Shown here piece after piece: positions 1-7,932 of a stretch of 64,000 bases of DNA. Source of the stretch: Microbacterium oleivorans (GTDB lineage Bacteria > Actinomycetota > Actinomycetes > Actinomycetales > Microbacteriaceae); NCBI RefSeq assembly GCF_001691565.1, contig NZ_MAYO01000003.1:248001-312000 (forward strand). The letters run 5' to 3'. A program made the position numbers and the translations under genes. Positions within the stretch are counted from its first letter, which is position 1; every line of letters starts with the position of its first letter. Under the pieces are notes generated by a model. It ran no database searches. It was not told the DNA's origin and worked only from the letters and a program-made list of their open reading frames with translations.

Positions 1-1
1 C

Positions 2-268
2 GAGCCCGCGGAGCCGCCCGCGCCGCAGCCGGACGCCGTCCTGCCCGCCGTGCCCGTCGTGAAGGACGAGCCCGTCGCGCTTCAGCCCCGTGATGACGAT
101 CGACCGGATGCCGCGGCCGCGGCGGTGGCTGCCGAGCCCGACACCGGCACCCGCGGCATCCCGATCACACCCGCGGACATCGACCTGGCGGACATCGACG
201 GCCTCGGTGCCGCGGACCGGCTGGGTCTTGGCCGCCGCGACGACGACGAAGTGGGGCCGACAGCATGA
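2..268 (+). CDS. ftsE: FtsE C-terminal tail (partial, start outside window)
   Basis: Open frame entering from the left edge and ending at the start of ftsX, so it should be the 3' end of ftsE, the ATPase of the FtsEX divisome ABC complex. Only a tail is visible, about 88 residues rich in Pro, Ala and Asp, with no ATPase motif. The family core is about 220-230 residues, so this looks like a lineage-specific C-terminal extension. Its TGA overlaps the ATG of ftsX (ATGA, 265-268), which implies translational coupling. The identity is inferred from position, not from motifs. Confidence 0.7.
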   Translation, partial: EPAEPPAPQPDAVLPAVPVVKDEPVALQPRDDDRPDAAAAAVAAEPDTGTRGIPITPADIDLADIDGLGAADRLGLGRRDDDEVGPTA

Positions 269-1179
269 GGGTCCGTCTCGTCCTCGGCGAGGCGTTCACC
301 GGCCTTCGCCGGAACGCCTCGATGGTGATCTCGGTCATCCTGGTCACGTTCGTCTCGCTCACCTTCGTCGGTGCGGCGATGCTCATGCAGATGCAGATCG
401 CGAAGATGCAGGGCTATTGGGCCGAACGCGCCCAGGTCGCGATCTTCATGTGTCGGGACGGTTCGACGCAGACGACCTGCAGCGATGGCGAGGCCACGAA
501 GGAGCAGTTGAAGGACGTCGCCGACAAGCTCGAGAGTCCCGCGCTGAAGGACATCGTCAGAAGCGTCCGCTTCGAGACGCGCGACGAGGCGTATCAGAAC
601 GTCCTCGACCTCATGGGTCAGGACTACAAGGACTTCATCACCCCCGCCCAGCTCAACGAGACGTACTGGGTGAACCTGGTCGACCCGACCCAGACGGACG
701 TCATCGACGAAGCCTTCAGCGGTATGGACGGCGTGGAGGAGGTGAAGGACCAGATGGAGTATCTGCAACCGCTCTTCTCCGCTCTGACGATCGCCACCTA
801 CATCGCGATCGCCATCGCCGGACTCATGCTCGTCGCCGCGGTCCTCCTCATCGCCACCACCATCCGTCTGTCCGCCTATGCGCGACGCAAGGAGCTCGGC
901 ATCATGCGACTCGTGGGCGCGTCGAACAGGTTCATCCAGACACCCTTCGTCCTCGAGGGCGTCTTCGCGGCGTTCATCGGGTCGACTCTGGCGAGTGTCG
1001 CCATCTGGCTGGGCGTCCAGTACGGCGTCCGCGGCTATCTCGTCGACGAGATCGACTTCGTGACGACGTGGATCGACGGACGCGATGCGCTCCTGGTGAT
1101 TCCCGTCATCGTGGGGTTGGGGCTCGTCCTCGCCGCGCTGTCGGCGAGCTTCGCGATCCGCAGATGGCTGCGCACCTGA
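265..1179 (+). CDS. ftsX: Cell division protein FtsX (permease-like subunit)
   Basis: 304 residues, normal for the family. FtsX is the membrane half of FtsEX, which controls peptidoglycan hydrolases at the septum. A short cytoplasmic N-terminus is followed by a transmembrane segment near residues 20-42, a large extracellular domain, and three further membrane segments near 175-200, 225-250 and 272-295. The C-terminal half carries the usual sequence around RRKELGIMRLVGAS. Cys63 and Cys72 in the extracellular domain could form a disulfide, as in actinobacterial FtsX. The start overlaps the ftsE stop by 4 nt, and smpB follows after 65 nt. Confidence 0.95.
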   Translation: MRVRLVLGEAFTGLRRNASMVISVILVTFVSLTFVGAAMLMQMQIAKMQGYWAERAQVAIFMCRDGSTQTTCSDGEATKEQLKDVADKLESPALKDIVRSVRFETRDEAYQNVLDLMGQDYKDFITPAQLNETYWVNLVDPTQTDVIDEAFSGMDGVEEVKDQMEYLQPLFSALTIATYIAIAIAGLMLVAAVLLIATTIRLSAYARRKELGIMRLVGASNRFIQTPFVLEGVFAAFIGSTLASVAIWLGVQYGVRGYLVDEIDFVTTWIDGRDALLVIPVIVGLGLVLAALSASFAIRRWLRT

Positions 1180-1193
1180 ACCGGCGCCTCCGT

Positions 1194-1199
1194 TAGACT
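1194..1199 (+). promoter_or_regulatory. Probable -10 element of smpB
   Basis: TAGACT lies 45 nt before the smpB ATG. It matches the TANNNT element seen before many genes in this window. A GAGGAG ribosome-binding site follows just before the start, so this transcript would have a leader. Confidence 0.5.
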
Positions 1200-1244
1200 G
1201 GCAGGCCGGTCGCGCGCGGAGCGCGGCCGCGTCGAGGAGTCATC

Positions 1245-1721
1245 ATGCCCAGGGAACGCGGAGAGCAGGTCATCGCGACCAACCGTCGCGCGCGCCACGA
1301 GTACGCCATCGAGAAGACGTACGAGGCGGGCCTCGTGCTCACCGGCACCGAGGTCAAGTCGCTCCGGCAGGGTCGCGCGAATCTCAGTGACGGCTACGCG
1401 TTCATCGACGGCGGGCAGGCGTGGCTCGATGCGGTGCACATCCCCGAGTACTCGCAGGGTCACTGGACCAATCACGCGACCAAGCGCACCCGCAAGCTGC
1501 TCCTGCACAAGGACGAGATCATCAAGCTCTCCCATGCCATTTCCGCCGGCGGCTACACGCTCGTCCCGTTGAAGCTCTACTTCTCGGACGGTCGGGCCAA
1601 GGTCGAGATCGCCGTGGCCAAGGGCAAGCGAGAGTTCGAGAAGCGTCAGACGATCCGCGAGCGCGAGGACAAGCGCGAAGCCGAGCGCGCGATGCGCGGT
1701 CGGAACCGGCTCGGCGACTGA
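1245..1721 (+). CDS. smpB: SsrA-binding protein SmpB
   Basis: 158 residues, the usual SmpB length. The protein binds tmRNA and delivers it to stalled ribosomes. The N-terminal third has the SmpB hallmark [17 protein letters not shown] and GTEVKSLR, and the C-terminus is the basic [18 protein letters not shown] tail that enters the mRNA channel. A GAGGAG site precedes the ATG. The tmRNA gene itself lies 2.2 kb downstream on the same strand, so both partners of trans-translation are in one neighbourhood. Confidence 0.97.
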   Translation: MPRERGEQVIATNRRARHEYAIEKTYEAGLVLTGTEVKSLRQGRANLSDGYAFIDGGQAWLDAVHIPEYSQGHWTNHATKRTRKLLLHKDEIIKLSHAISAGGYTLVPLKLYFSDGRAKVEIAVAKGKREFEKRQTIREREDKREAERAMRGRNRLGD

Positions 1722-1743
1722 GCCCCGGCTCGGCGACTGAGCC

Positions 1744-1956
1744 TCAGCCGCGTCGACGCGGTTCGGGCGGCGGGGGTACGGCCTTGGCCGCGATGATCGC
1801 GCCGCGCGGGATGCGTTCGATCCCGCGCTTGCCGTCGACGACCACCACGTCCGTCTCGGCGCTCACCAGCTCACCGAGCGCATCCGTCGCTCGACCGTCG
1901 GGGAGCAGGTAACGCACGACGACGCGCGTTCCCGGGGCAGGGAGCGAGGTCACCAC
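1744..1956 (-). CDS. Short SH3-like barrel protein, function unknown
   Basis: 70 residues. The sequence GTRVVVRYLLPDGRATDALGEL followed by a KRGIERIPRGAIIAAKAVPP end resembles the N-terminal SH3-like domain found on some actinobacterial Rv0428c-type GNAT acetyltransferases, but no acetyltransferase domain follows. It may be a stand-alone domain that acts as a partner or nucleic-acid or protein binder; this is inference. Two adjacent GTG codons (1956, 1953) are possible starts. The second overlaps the stop of the upstream SDR gene as GTGA, so the two genes are translationally coupled. Confidence 0.75.
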   Translation of the reverse strand: MVTSLPAPGTRVVVRYLLPDGRATDALGELVSAETDVVVVDGKRGIERIPRGAIIAAKAVPPPPEPRRRG

Positions 1957-3419
1957 CGGCTCGGTGCGTAGTCCTTGAGGAAGACACCGAAGACGTCGTC
2001 CCCGGCCTCGCCTCTCACGATCGGATCGTAGACGCGGGCCGCCCCGTCGACGAGGTCGAGCGGTGCGTGGAACCCTTCTTCTGCCAGACGCACTTTCGTC
2101 GGGTGCGGACGCTCGTCGGTGATCCAGCCGGTGTCGACGCTCGTCATCAGGATGCCGTCGGATTCGAACATCTCCCGGGCGCTCGTGCGGGTGAGCATGT
2201 TGACGGCGGCCTTCGCCATGTTGGTGTGCGGATGCCCCGGGCCTTTGTATCCGCGCTCGAAGACGCCCTCCATCGCGCTGACGTTCACGATGTACGTGCG
2301 CCGCGCCGGGCTGCCCGCGAGCGAGGGCCGCAGCTTCGACACGAGCAGGAACGGAGCCGTCGTGTTCGCGAGCTGAACCTCGAGCATCTCGAGCGGATCG
2401 ACCTCTTCGACCCGCTGAACCCAGGAGTTCGAGTGGTCCAGATCCGGGATGAGTCCGCCTGCATCGATCGCCGTGCCGTCCGCGAGGCGGTCGAGAGATG
2501 TGGACCCGGCGGACATCGCCTCGCGGGTGAGCATGTCGGCCCGGTCGGCTGCGGCGGCGAGGATCGGATGTGCGCTGACGGAGCGCTCGAGGGCTTCGGG
2601 ATGCCGGTCGTTCGTGTGCCCGAAGGTGACCAAGGCGGGGAGCGGACCGTCGGGCAGGGGAGCGAGCTCGGCATCGACGAGGGGCTGATAGGCGCCGGGG
2701 GATCGCCGCACGGTCTGCGTGGCGTTGTTGATGAGGATGTCGAGCGGGCCGGCCGCGGCGACGTCATCGGCGAGAGCGATGACCTGTGCGGGGTCGCGGA
2801 GGTCGATGCCGACGATCTTGAGGCGATCGATCCAGTCCGCCGAGTCGGGCAGTGCGCGGAATCGGCGCACCGCGTCGCGGGGGAACCGGGTGGTGATCGT
2901 CGTGTGCGCGCCGTCGCGCAGCAAGCGCAGCGCGATGTACATGCCGATTTTCGCGCGGCCGCCGGTAAGGAGGGCACGGCGGCCGGTCAGGTCCGTGCGT
3001 GCGTCGCGCTTCGCGTGGCTGAGGGCGGCGCAGTCGGGGCAGAGCTGGTGGTAGAAGGCGTCGACGACCGTGTACGGCTGCTTGCAGATGTAGCACCCGC
3101 GCGCTTTCTTCAGGACGCCCGCGATCGGTGCTGCGGTGCGCGCCGCGATCGGGATGCCGCGCGTCTCGTCGTCGATCCGGTCGGGGGCGCCGGTCGCCGT
3201 CGCGTGGACGACGTCGCGATCGGCGACGGCGATCGCCTGGCGGATCTCTCGGCGCCGCTCCTTCTTCGCCGCCTTGAACATGGCGGCGCTCGCCTGACGG
3301 ACCGTGACGAAGTCGGGATGCGTCTGGGGGAGGGACGGAAGCGCCGCGAGGACGCGGAGCGTCGTGGCGAGGTCGTCGGGATCGATCCCGGTTTCGTCGG
3401 GTGAGGCGTCGGGAAGCAC
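1950..3419 (-). CDS. SDR-family protein with N-terminal zinc-knuckle
   Basis: 489 residues, about twice the length of a classical short-chain dehydrogenase. Residues 1-105 are a helical extension. Cys109/Cys112 and Cys127/Cys130 form a CX2C-X14-CX2C zinc-binding pair. A Rossmann fold starts near 145 with TGGRAKIG at 152-159 and has an LDILINNA motif. The usual catalytic YxxxK is replaced by TNMAK (Thr399-Lys403), so the chemistry may be altered or lost. The substrate is unknown. The GTG start at 3419 sits 5 nt behind a TACAAT -10 element on this strand, which supports leaderless translation. It probably forms an operon with the SH3-like gene. Confidence 0.85.
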   Translation of the reverse strand: MLPDASPDETGIDPDDLATTLRVLAALPSLPQTHPDFVTVRQASAAMFKAAKKERRREIRQAIAVADRDVVHATATGAPDRIDDETRGIPIAARTAAPIAGVLKKARGCYICKQPYTVVDAFYHQLCPDCAALSHAKRDARTDLTGRRALLTGGRAKIGMYIALRLLRDGAHTTITTRFPRDAVRRFRALPDSADWIDRLKIVGIDLRDPAQVIALADDVAAAGPLDILINNATQTVRRSPGAYQPLVDAELAPLPDGPLPALVTFGHTNDRHPEALERSVSAHPILAAAADRADMLTREAMSAGSTSLDRLADGTAIDAGGLIPDLDHSNSWVQRVEEVDPLEMLEVQLANTTAPFLLVSKLRPSLAGSPARRTYIVNVSAMEGVFERGYKGPGHPHTNMAKAAVNMLTRTSAREMFESDGILMTSVDTGWITDERPHPTKVRLAEEGFHAPLDLVDGAARVYDPIVRGEAGDDVFGVFLKDYAPSRW

Positions 3420-3424
3420 ATGAG

Positions 3425-3451
3425 ATTGTACGTCGGCCCGCCTGTTAGCGT
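3425..3451. promoter_or_regulatory. Divergent leaderless promoters (SDR gene and Nudix gene)
   Basis: On the minus strand TACAAT (3430-3425) ends 5 nt before the GTG of the SDR gene. On the plus strand TAGCGT (3446-3451) ends 6 nt before the GTG of the Nudix gene. Neither start has a Shine-Dalgarno site. The two -10 elements are 15 bp apart. Confidence 0.6.
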
Positions 3452-3457
3452 TTTCGC

Positions 3458-3868
3458 GTGACGCCCTACGAAGATGCTTCCGCCCCGTCGATCCGCGTGT
3501 CGGCGGCCGTCATCCGTGATTCCGCCGAACGGCTGTTGCTCGTGCGCAAGCGGGGGACGAGTGCGTTCATGCAGCCCGGTGGCAAGCCTGAAGACGGCGA
3601 GACGCCGGCGGAGACTCTCGTACGCGAGCTGGGTGAAGAGCTCGGCGTCTCGGTTGGACTCGATGACCTGCGTGGCCTCGGCGTCTTCCGTGCGGATGCC
3701 GCTAACGAGCCCGGGCATGCCGTCATCGCCGACGTGTTCGAGGTGTCGCTTGCCGGGCAGGTGCCGGTCGCTGCCGCGGAGATCGCAGAACTCCGTTGGG
3801 TGTCGCGCGGTGAGGCCGGCGGTATCCCGATCGCTCCTCTCGCCGCCGAGTACTTCCTCGCCGGGTGA
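3458..3868 (+). CDS. Nudix hydrolase
   Basis: 136 residues, a single Nudix domain. It has a complete Nudix box near residues 43-66: GGKPEDGE, then RELGEELGV, matching GX5EX7REUXEEXGU. Such enzymes hydrolyse nucleoside diphosphates linked to another moiety; the substrate cannot be read from sequence. The GTG start is placed by the TAGCGT element 6 nt upstream. It is divergent from the SDR gene and precedes the tmRNA gene. A small hairpin with arms ACCGC/GCGGT follows the stop. Confidence 0.9.
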   Translation: MTPYEDASAPSIRVSAAVIRDSAERLLLVRKRGTSAFMQPGGKPEDGETPAETLVRELGEELGVSVGLDDLRGLGVFRADAANEPGHAVIADVFEVSLAGQVPVAAAEIAELRWVSRGEAGGIPIAPLAAEYFLAG

Positions 3869-3970
3869 CACCGCCACGAGCGGTGGTAGTCTGGGATGCT
3901 CGGACGCTCCGGCAGCCGAGACATGACAACTCCACAGTGTGACAACGGTCCACACGCCGTCAGGCGTCTC

Positions 3971-4341
3971 GGGGATGATCGGTTTCGACATCGCCTGTGA
4001 CTCTGCGGGAAGCGGGCCGAGGATGCAGGGTTATCTCGTAAACGATCTCTGCGAACCAATAACTGCCAATAAGAAGCAGTCCGACTTCGCCCTCGCTGCG
4101 TAAGCAGCCAGCTCGAGTCCGTCAGTCCGTGAGTGATCCCCTCATGGTTCCTGGCGTCATCTAAGGGATCTCGCTGCGTGGCGTCGCCTGAGCGTCACGC
4201 GGGACTTTTTCAGGCTGGGCTCGTCGACTTACATGTCTGTAGGAAGAGTCGGAGCCGAGTAGAACGCCTTTTACAGACTGCGCCCGGAGAAGACGCCGTC
4301 TCTCAGCGATGGACGGGGGTTCGATTCCCCCCATCTCCACG
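3971..4341 (+). ncRNA. ssrA: tmRNA (transfer-messenger RNA)
   Basis: The 5' end GGGGATG pairs with CATCTCC at 4332-4338 (one G-U), followed by discriminator A. The GGTTCGATTCCCCC T-arm lies just before this. The tag reading frame is 4065-4100 (A N K K Q S D F A L A A) with TAA at 4101-4103. The ALAA end is the standard protease-recognition signal. CCA is not encoded (the sequence reads ACGA) and must be added enzymatically. It rescues stalled ribosomes together with SmpB, encoded upstream. A TAGTCT element at 3887-3892 is a possible promoter. Confidence 0.97.
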
Positions 4342-4360
4342 AACCGTTGTCACGGAGTAC

Positions 4361-4393
4361 AAGCCCCCGGTCCGTTCGCGGATGCGGGGGCTT
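4361..4393. terminator. Hairpin terminator between tmRNA and lipoprotein gene
   Basis: Arms AAGCCCCCG (4361-4369) and CGGGGGCTT (4385-4393) with a 15-nt loop lie between the convergent tmRNA and lipoprotein genes, so the element could serve both strands. There is no long T-run. Confidence 0.6.
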
Positions 4394-4403
4394 CGTCGTC
4401 CCC

Positions 4404-4976
4404 TCAGCCGAGGTCGATCAGGTCGAGGCCCTGACGGGTGTCCGAGACCTCCACCCACCCGTTCCGGAACAGGTAGGTCATCCCATAGCCCTGGTCGTCC
4501 AGGCGCAGGGCGGCCGAGGGGTCCTCGGTGATCATGACGCCTCGGGGATCGTCCTTCCGGAGCCACCCCTCCGTCTCCAGGGCCTTCTCCGCAGCGGAGG
4601 CGTCAGCATCGCTGATGGGCGACCATCCGAAGAGGATGAGGTCGTCGTTCGTGGGGGAGCTGAAATCCCCCCACGTGCACGCGATCCCCTTCGGCAGTTC
4701 GAGATCGAGGATGACGAACGGATCCTCACGCACCGTCCACCCCGTCGAGTTGAACGTCTCGACGGTGTCGGGAGAGAGCATGTTCTCGCAGGTGACGTCG
4801 TCCGGGTCGATCTGCGTCGCCGCGGGTGCCGTCGTCGCCGGCGCCTGCGGCGTGCTGCCGGAGCCGCTGGCGCCGGGGGCCGTTCCGGGCGTGCAGGCGC
4901 TCAGCAGGACGACGGAGCCGACCACGACGAGGGCGGCGACCCCTGCCGCGCGCAGACGTGCAGGAACGGCCGTCAC
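4404..4976 (-). CDS. Putative lipoprotein, function unknown
   Basis: 190 residues from a GTG start that overlaps the stop of the upstream phosphatase gene (GTGA at 4973-4976). The N-terminus is a lipoprotein signal: a basic start, a hydrophobic run AALVVVGSVVLLSAC, and a lipobox cysteine. A Ser/Thr/Pro/Ala-rich linker leads to a globular domain of about 140 residues with two further cysteines (VTCENML, ACTWG). I do not recognise the family. The export and lipid anchor are well supported; the role is not. Confidence 0.8.
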   Translation of the reverse strand: MTAVPARLRAAGVAALVVVGSVVLLSACTPGTAPGASGSGSTPQAPATTAPAATQIDPDDVTCENMLSPDTVETFNSTGWTVREDPFVILDLELPKGIACTWGDFSSPTNDDLILFGWSPISDADASAAEKALETEGWLRKDDPRGVMITEDPSAALRLDDQGYGMTYLFRNGWVEVSDTRQGLDLIDLG

Positions 4977-5797
4977 GTCCGCAGCATCTCCAGGAACGCA
5001 TCGTGCAGGATGCCGTTGGTCGCCAGGGACGACCGGGCGTCGAGTCGCTCCTCGCCGTCGATGTCCGTGAAACGGCCGCCGGCCTCGATGATGATCGGGA
5101 CGTGAGCGGCGATGTCGTACTCCCGGACGTCGAACTCCGCGACGAACTCGAGGCGCCCCTCTGCGAGGAGCATGTACGGCCAGGCATCGCCGTAGCCGCG
5201 ATCGCGCCACACGGCGCGGGAGAGCCGCAGGAGGTCGTCGGTGCGACCCACGGCATCCCACTGTCCGATGCTCTGGAAGCTGACACTCGCCTCGGCGACG
5301 GTGGCGACCTCCGAGGTTCGGATCGCCCGGGTGCGACCGTCCGGGGTCCGTGTCCATGCGCCCGTGCCCGTTGCGCCCCACCAGCGGCGTGAGATGGCGG
5401 GTTGGCTGACGACGCCGACGCGCGGGACGCCGTCGATGACGAGGGCGATGAGGGTCGCCCACATGGGGATGCCCTTGAGGTAGTTCGCCGTTCCGTCGAT
5501 CGGATCGATGATCCACTGGCGGCGGGTGTCGCCGCTCGTGCCGTATTCCTCGCCGAGTATCCCGTCACCAGGGCGCTCCGCCGTCAGAAGGTCGCGGATG
5601 GCTCGCTCCGTGGCGAGGTCGGCCTCGGTGACGTGAGTGGCATCGGCTTTCGTCTTGATCTCGAGATCGGGTGCGTCGAAGCACTCCATCGAGACACGAT
5701 CCGCGGCATCCGCGAGGCGGAGGGCGAGAGCGAGGTCGTCGCCGAGGTCGTCGTCGAAGGGGGCTGTCCAGTCCGTCGAAGAAGGAGAGGGCGTCAC
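4973..5797 (-). CDS. hisN: Inositol-monophosphatase-family phosphatase (HisN-like)
   Basis: 274 residues. It has the IMPase signature: EEYG (metal ligands) followed by WIIDPIDGTANYLKG, and a C-terminal substrate motif around YDIAAHVPIIIEAGGRFTDIDGE. In actinobacteria this subgroup often acts as histidinol-phosphate phosphatase of histidine synthesis; inositol phosphatase activity is the alternative. I chose GTG 5797 because a TATCCT -10 element ends 7 nt before it; an in-frame GTG at 5836 would add 13 residues. It is coupled to the downstream lipoprotein gene. Confidence 0.85.
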   Translation of the reverse strand: MTPSPSSTDWTAPFDDDLGDDLALALRLADAADRVSMECFDAPDLEIKTKADATHVTEADLATERAIRDLLTAERPGDGILGEEYGTSGDTRRQWIIDPIDGTANYLKGIPMWATLIALVIDGVPRVGVVSQPAISRRWWGATGTGAWTRTPDGRTRAIRTSEVATVAEASVSFQSIGQWDAVGRTDDLLRLSRAVWRDRGYGDAWPYMLLAEGRLEFVAEFDVREYDIAAHVPIIIEAGGRFTDIDGEERLDARSSLATNGILHDAFLEMLRT

Positions 5798-5804
5798 GGG
5801 GTCC

Positions 5805-5810
5805 AGGATA
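5805..5810 (-). promoter_or_regulatory. -10 element for leaderless hisN-like gene
   Basis: TATCCT on the minus strand, 7 nt before the GTG at 5797. There is no Shine-Dalgarno site between it and the start, so the GTG would be at or next to the transcript 5' end. Confidence 0.5.
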
Positions 5811-5912
5811 CGGCGTGCACCTGAGTGCGATGACACGCGCAGGGTGCCTCGATTGGCGCGGGACGCGATCGTGATGCTAGTGTTGACCCTCGGTTCGAGT
5901 TCTTCGAATCAC

Positions 5913-5985
5913 GCACCTCTAGCTCAATCGGCAGAGCAACTGACTCTTAATCAGTGGGTTCCGGGTTCGAGTCCCGGGGGGTGCA
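5913..5985 (+). tRNA. tRNA-Lys (CTT anticodon)
   Basis: 73 nt. Acceptor GCACCTC pairs with GGGGTGC and the discriminator is A. The anticodon stem-loop CTGACTCTTAATCAG presents CTT, read as lysine AAG. The T-arm is CCGGGTTCGAGTCCCGG. CCA is not encoded. A TAGTGT element at 5878-5883 is the likely -10. Confidence 0.97.
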
Positions 5986-5990
5986 CGGAT

Positions 5991-6033
5991 GGCCCCGATC
6001 ACTCTCGCCAGTGATCGGGGCCTTCTGCTTTTT
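5991..6033 (+). terminator. Rho-independent terminator after tRNA-Lys
   Basis: A perfect 13-bp stem, GGCCCCGATCACT (5991-6003) with AGTGATCGGGGCC (6010-6022), is followed by TTCTGCTTTTT. It also lies just beyond the stop of the convergent corA gene and may work in both directions. Confidence 0.85.
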
Positions 6034-6039
6034 CGAGGT

Positions 6040-7038
6040 TCAGAGCCAGTGTTTGCGCTTGAACACGACATACAGCACCACCGAGCTGGCGACCATCATG
6101 CCGAGCGCCATCGGGTAGCCGTACGTCCAGTGGAGCTCCGGCATGTTCTCGAAGTTCATGCCGTAGACCGTCCCGACGAGGGACGGGCCGAAGAGGATCG
6201 CCGCCCAGCCGGAGATCTTCTTCACCTGGTCGTTCTGCTCGAGCGATGTATCGGTCTGGCGCTGCGTGACCAGTGTCGAATGCACCGTCAGCGCGTTGTC
6301 GAGTATCGACCGGAACGCCACGATCCGTTCGTTGAGACGGATGACGTGGTCCAGGACGTCGCGCAGCGATCGTTGGAGCTCGATGTCCACCCCGTACTTG
6401 TCGGAGCCCTGCAGCAGGCGCTGGAGCATGTCGTCGAGCGGCAGGGTCGACTTGTGGAGCGCGATCACCTCGCGTGCCAAGGCGTAGATGCGCTGAGACA
6501 GCCCGGAGTCGTCTCCGCTGAAGAGCTTCTCCTCGATCTCGTCGATGTCGTTCTCGACACCCGCGAGAACGGGAGCGTACTCGTCGACGACCTGGTCGAG
6601 GATCGCGTAGAGGATCGCCTCAGGACCCATGCGCAGCAGCTCGGGCTGCTTCTCCATCCTCGCTCGCACCTGACTGAGATCGGGCGAGTCAGCATGTCGG
6701 ATCGTGACGACGAAATCAGGACCGACGAAGACGTGGAGCTCGCCGAACGCGACGGATTCCGTCTGATCGTCGTAGCGCGCGGGCCTGAGCACGGCGAAGA
6801 GGACATCACCGTAGCGCTCGAGCTTCGCCCGCTGGTGGCCCGCCAACGCGTCCTCCACGGCGAGCGGGTGCAGCGAGAACTCCGAGGCGACGGCGGCGAC
6901 TTCGGCCTCGGTCGGGCGGTACAAACCGATCCACGCCATGCCGCTGTGGTCGCGCATGTGCTCGAACGTCTCGGTGAGGTTCGACGGGTCCTGGATGCGG
7001 TGGCCGTCCACGTACACGGCGTTGTCGACGATGGGCAT
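6040..7038 (-). CDS. corA: Magnesium/cobalt transport protein CorA
   Basis: 332 residues from ATG 7038; an earlier in-frame start would add 29 non-homologous residues. The large N-terminal cytoplasmic domain is followed by a long helix, and two C-terminal membrane segments carry the diagnostic YGMNFENMPEL (GMN) motif between them. The C-terminus ends in basic residues (FKRKHWL). It forms a pentameric Mg2+ (also Co2+ or Ni2+) channel. CAGAAT ends 6 nt before the ATG and fits the leaderless pattern loosely. It is convergent with tRNA-Lys. Confidence 0.95.
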   Translation of the reverse strand: MPIVDNAVYVDGHRIQDPSNLTETFEHMRDHSGMAWIGLYRPTEAEVAAVASEFSLHPLAVEDALAGHQRAKLERYGDVLFAVLRPARYDDQTESVAFGELHVFVGPDFVVTIRHADSPDLSQVRARMEKQPELLRMGPEAILYAILDQVVDEYAPVLAGVENDIDEIEEKLFSGDDSGLSQRIYALAREVIALHKSTLPLDDMLQRLLQGSDKYGVDIELQRSLRDVLDHVIRLNERIVAFRSILDNALTVHSTLVTQRQTDTSLEQNDQVKKISGWAAILFGPSLVGTVYGMNFENMPELHWTYGYPMALGMMVASSVVLYVVFKRKHWL

Positions 7039-7129
7039 GCGTAGATTCTGCGCCCTGCGGGATGAGCGGATGCCGCGCGCCGCGCCGAGGCTCCGTGAGA
7101 CGAACCGCAGCGGAACCCGCGGCATCCCT

Positions 7130-7342
7130 TCAGGATGACAGCTTGTTCAACGCCGAACCCTTGTGAGCGGCTTTGGCCCCGGTCTTCTCCGACTCGACGA
7201 TGAACGCAGGCTCATCCTTCGATGCGGTGAAGTCCTGCCCGTCGAACGTGAAGTCGCTCGTCTTGCGTTCCGTGATCTTGCCCTGGGTGCGTCCCTGGGA
7301 CGTCTTCCAGCTGACGCGGTCACCCTTCTTCAACTCCGCCAT
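7130..7342 (-). CDS. DUF2945/Tudor-like small protein
   Basis: 70 residues: MAELKKGDRVSWKTSQG, GKITERKTSDFTFDGQ, then KDEPAFIVESEKTGAKAAHKGSAL. This matches the small hypervirulence-associated Tudor-like (DUF2945) family by its KGDxVxWxxxxG start and the AxxDEPxxxVES-KTG-AxHK ending. Members are widespread, small and basic, with no proven function. The start overlaps the end of the upstream membrane-protein gene by 13 nt, so it is the last gene of the leftward transporter unit. Confidence 0.9.
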   Translation of the reverse strand: MAELKKGDRVSWKTSQGRTQGKITERKTSDFTFDGQDFTASKDEPAFIVESEKTGAKAAHKGSALNKLSS

Positions 7343-7932
7343 GATGCTTCCTTTCTGTTCGCCGCGACGAGCGCGGTCCTGTCGATGGGTATCCGGATGA
7401 TCAGGATGCCGGCGAGCAAGGAACCGAGCCCACCGACGGCCATGTCGCCGATGGTGTCCTGGTAGGTCACGAAGATGTCCGGTGCGAGGAAGGTCTTGCC
7501 GGCCCACTCGACCATCTCCCACAGCGCACTGATCGCCAGCCCGATCGTCGGGACGAGGACGACGGTCGACCGTCGGGCGTCGCTCGCCGGCACGACCGCG
7601 AAGCGCCGAAGGGCGAGGAACACGATGGTCGCGATCACACCGGTCGCGACGAAGTGGACGGCGATGTCCCACCACGCGATGGAGCGGTACAGCTCCAGGA
7701 CGTTGCTCCATGCCGCGACGACCACCGTGACGCCGTAGAACACGTCGAGACCGGGTCGCGCGCCGATCGCTCGGGGCACGAGGAGGGCGGGCAGAGCCAG
7801 CGCGAGAATCCCCGCGTCGGTCGGCGTCCACCAGAGGAATGCCGCTGCCACGCTCAGCAGACCGAGCACCCGGATGCCGTCGGCCGCCCACTCGGCGGCG
7901 GAACGCGGCGGACGAAGGAAGTCTGCTCTCAT
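7330..7932 (-). CDS. Multi-pass membrane protein, DUF2238-like
   Basis: 200 residues with about five or six membrane segments. Polar residues lie in or near the membrane (WSNVLELYRSIAWWDIAVHF, SALWEMVEWAGK, YQDTIGDMAVGGLGSLLAG). The conserved ExxxW and DTxxDM motifs resemble the YjdF/DUF2238 family of uncharacterised membrane proteins. Start ATG 7932 overlaps the upstream stop (ATGA). The role is unknown. Its place behind an osmolyte transporter and an EEP-fold enzyme suggests an envelope function, but this is inference only. Confidence 0.75.
   Translation of the reverse strand: MRADFLRPPRSAAEWAADGIRVLGLLSVAAAFLWWTPTDAGILALALPALLVPRAIGARPGLDVFYGVTVVVAAWSNVLELYRSIAWWDIAVHFVATGVIATIVFLALRRFAVVPASDARRSTVVLVPTIGLAISALWEMVEWAGKTFLAPDIFVTYQDTIGDMAVGGLGSLLAGILIIRIPIDRTALVAANRKEASWRS

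Noticed and set aside
3870-3970. Small protein-coding gene between the Nudix gene and tmRNA
   Set aside because: No ORF with a convincing start signal; the region is best read as a hairpin, promoter and 5' leader of tmRNA.
4133-4531. 132-residue open frame across the tmRNA 3' half
   Set aside because: The region is tmRNA plus terminator; an ORF here is incidental.
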